NCBI GenBank assembly: GCA_964571845.1
Contig: CAZNDM010000093.1
Coordinates: 1-6,236 of the forward strand
Source: WFZT01 sp964571845
GTDB taxonomy: Bacteria > Hydrothermota > Hydrothermia > B15-G9 > WFZT01
Reading direction: 5' to 3'
DNA: 6,236 bases
This document shows positions 6,051-6,236 of this stretch, one piece after another. Under the pieces are notes generated by a model, which saw nothing but the letters and a program-made list of their open reading frames with translations, was not told the DNA's origin and did no database searches. The translations under genes were made by a program, and so were the position numbers. Each line of letters begins with the position of its first letter. Positions within the stretch are counted from its first letter, which is position 1.

Positions 6051-6180
6051 ATAAGGAGGGGGCAAAAGGGCAGATCTGGCAGAGGAGAGCGTGTTAGAGT
6101 TTCATCGCCCTCCCCTTAATCCCCTCCCGCTTGCGGAAAGGGGAGATTGTCGGTGAATCTTCTCGCAAGCAGGAGATGAA
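6051..6180 (+). repeat. Right end module of the inverted hairpin-array element
   Basis: It carries the same ordered landmarks as 1-130 read in reverse: a taagg-plus-G-run block, GCAGATCTG then CAG (palindrome 6071-6078), a variable spacer, CCCTCCCCTTAATCCCCTCCCGC-like sequence (6108-6130) and an imperfect hairpin (6121-6143). A last partly paired segment follows around 6158-6176. Conservation of the non-palindromic core suggests that the module is part of one repeat family and not a chance neighbour. Confidence 0.72.
6108..6128 (-). other. G-quadruplex motif (right copy)
   Basis: On the minus strand four G runs (126-128, 121-124, 112-115 and 108-110 of the 6000s) have loops of 1, 5 and 1 bases. 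This is the same arrangement as 56-76. It overlaps one arm of the 6121-6143 hairpin. Confidence 0.68.
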
Positions 6181-6190
6181 AATAGAAAAA

Positions 6191-6217
6191 GTCTTTCCGC
6201 AAAGTGAAAGGGGAAGC
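6191..6217 (-). repeat. Single array-like unit in reverse orientation
   Basis: Read on the minus strand this segment gives CCCCTTTCACTTTGCGG then AAAGAC, which resembles the array unit CTCCACTTTGTGG then GGAGAC. CTTTC (6193-6197) can pair with GAAAG (6206-6210). It lies beyond the end module and points opposite to the right array, so a further array may begin to the right of the window. Confidence 0.5.
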
Positions 6218-6236
6218 AATTACTAATATTTTTAGA

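Noticed and set aside
5639..6097. 152-residue plus-strand open frame across the right array (also 5714-6001 minus and 105-428 minus)
   Set aside because: The translations are 12-residue periodic strings produced by the roughly 36-bp repeat. They lack a ribosome binding site and any domain, and frames are open on both strands.
1..6236. Composite transposon carrying the operon
   Set aside because: No transposase, target duplication or sharp terminal repeats are visible, and the cargo includes the housekeeping gene obg. Inverted repeats alone are not enough.

Overview
The window holds a tight six-gene cluster on the minus strand, read from about 5541 down to 742. On both sides it is bounded by related tandem arrays of short GC-rich hairpins. 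The organism is a bacterium: Obg, two-subunit [4Fe-4S] L-serine dehydratase, Shine-Dalgarno sites and 4-bp ATGA overlaps all fit. Two exposed-cluster Fe-S hydro-lyases suggest an anaerobic or micro-oxic lifestyle. Lys/Glu/Ile-rich proteins are compatible with, but do not prove, a thermophile. The mixture of palindromic C/G-rich intergenic repeats with moderate-GC genes looks like an uncultured, deep-branching lineage. I cannot assign a phylum from the sequence alone.

Layout in genome order. 1-130: an outer 'end module' with perfect hairpins, a G-quadruplex motif and a CAGATCTG palindrome. 131-440: nine imperfect hairpin units with a period of about 30-39 bp. 441-741: gene-free, with decayed units and a 66-bp inverted repeat. 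742-5541: the genes. 5542-5635: a short AT-rich leader with a possible promoter. 5636-6050: twelve hairpin units with a period of about 35 bp. 6051-6180: a second end module. 6181-6236: one hairpin unit that appears to run the other way. The right array plus end module is an inverted, diverged copy of the left one.

Genes in transcription order: Obg GTPase, a small HEAT-repeat protein, an HD-domain metal-dependent phosphohydrolase-like protein, a LeuC-type aconitase-family large subunit, and the beta and alpha subunits of L-serine dehydratase. Junctions are 40-bp overlap, 3-bp gap, 3-bp gap, 4-bp overlap and 4-bp overlap. The set is therefore very probably one operon with translational coupling. 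The metabolic half makes pyruvate from serine and isomerises a hydroxy-diacid. One inferred link is pyruvate feeding a citramalate or isopropylmalate route to branched-chain amino acids. The small (LeuD-type) partner of the LeuC-type subunit is not in the window.

The most unusual material is the repeat architecture. Two homologous arrays face each other across the operon. Units are best preserved next to each end module and decay toward the genes, and non-hairpin parts of the end module are conserved between copies. No transposase, integrase, Cas gene, tRNA or rRNA was seen.
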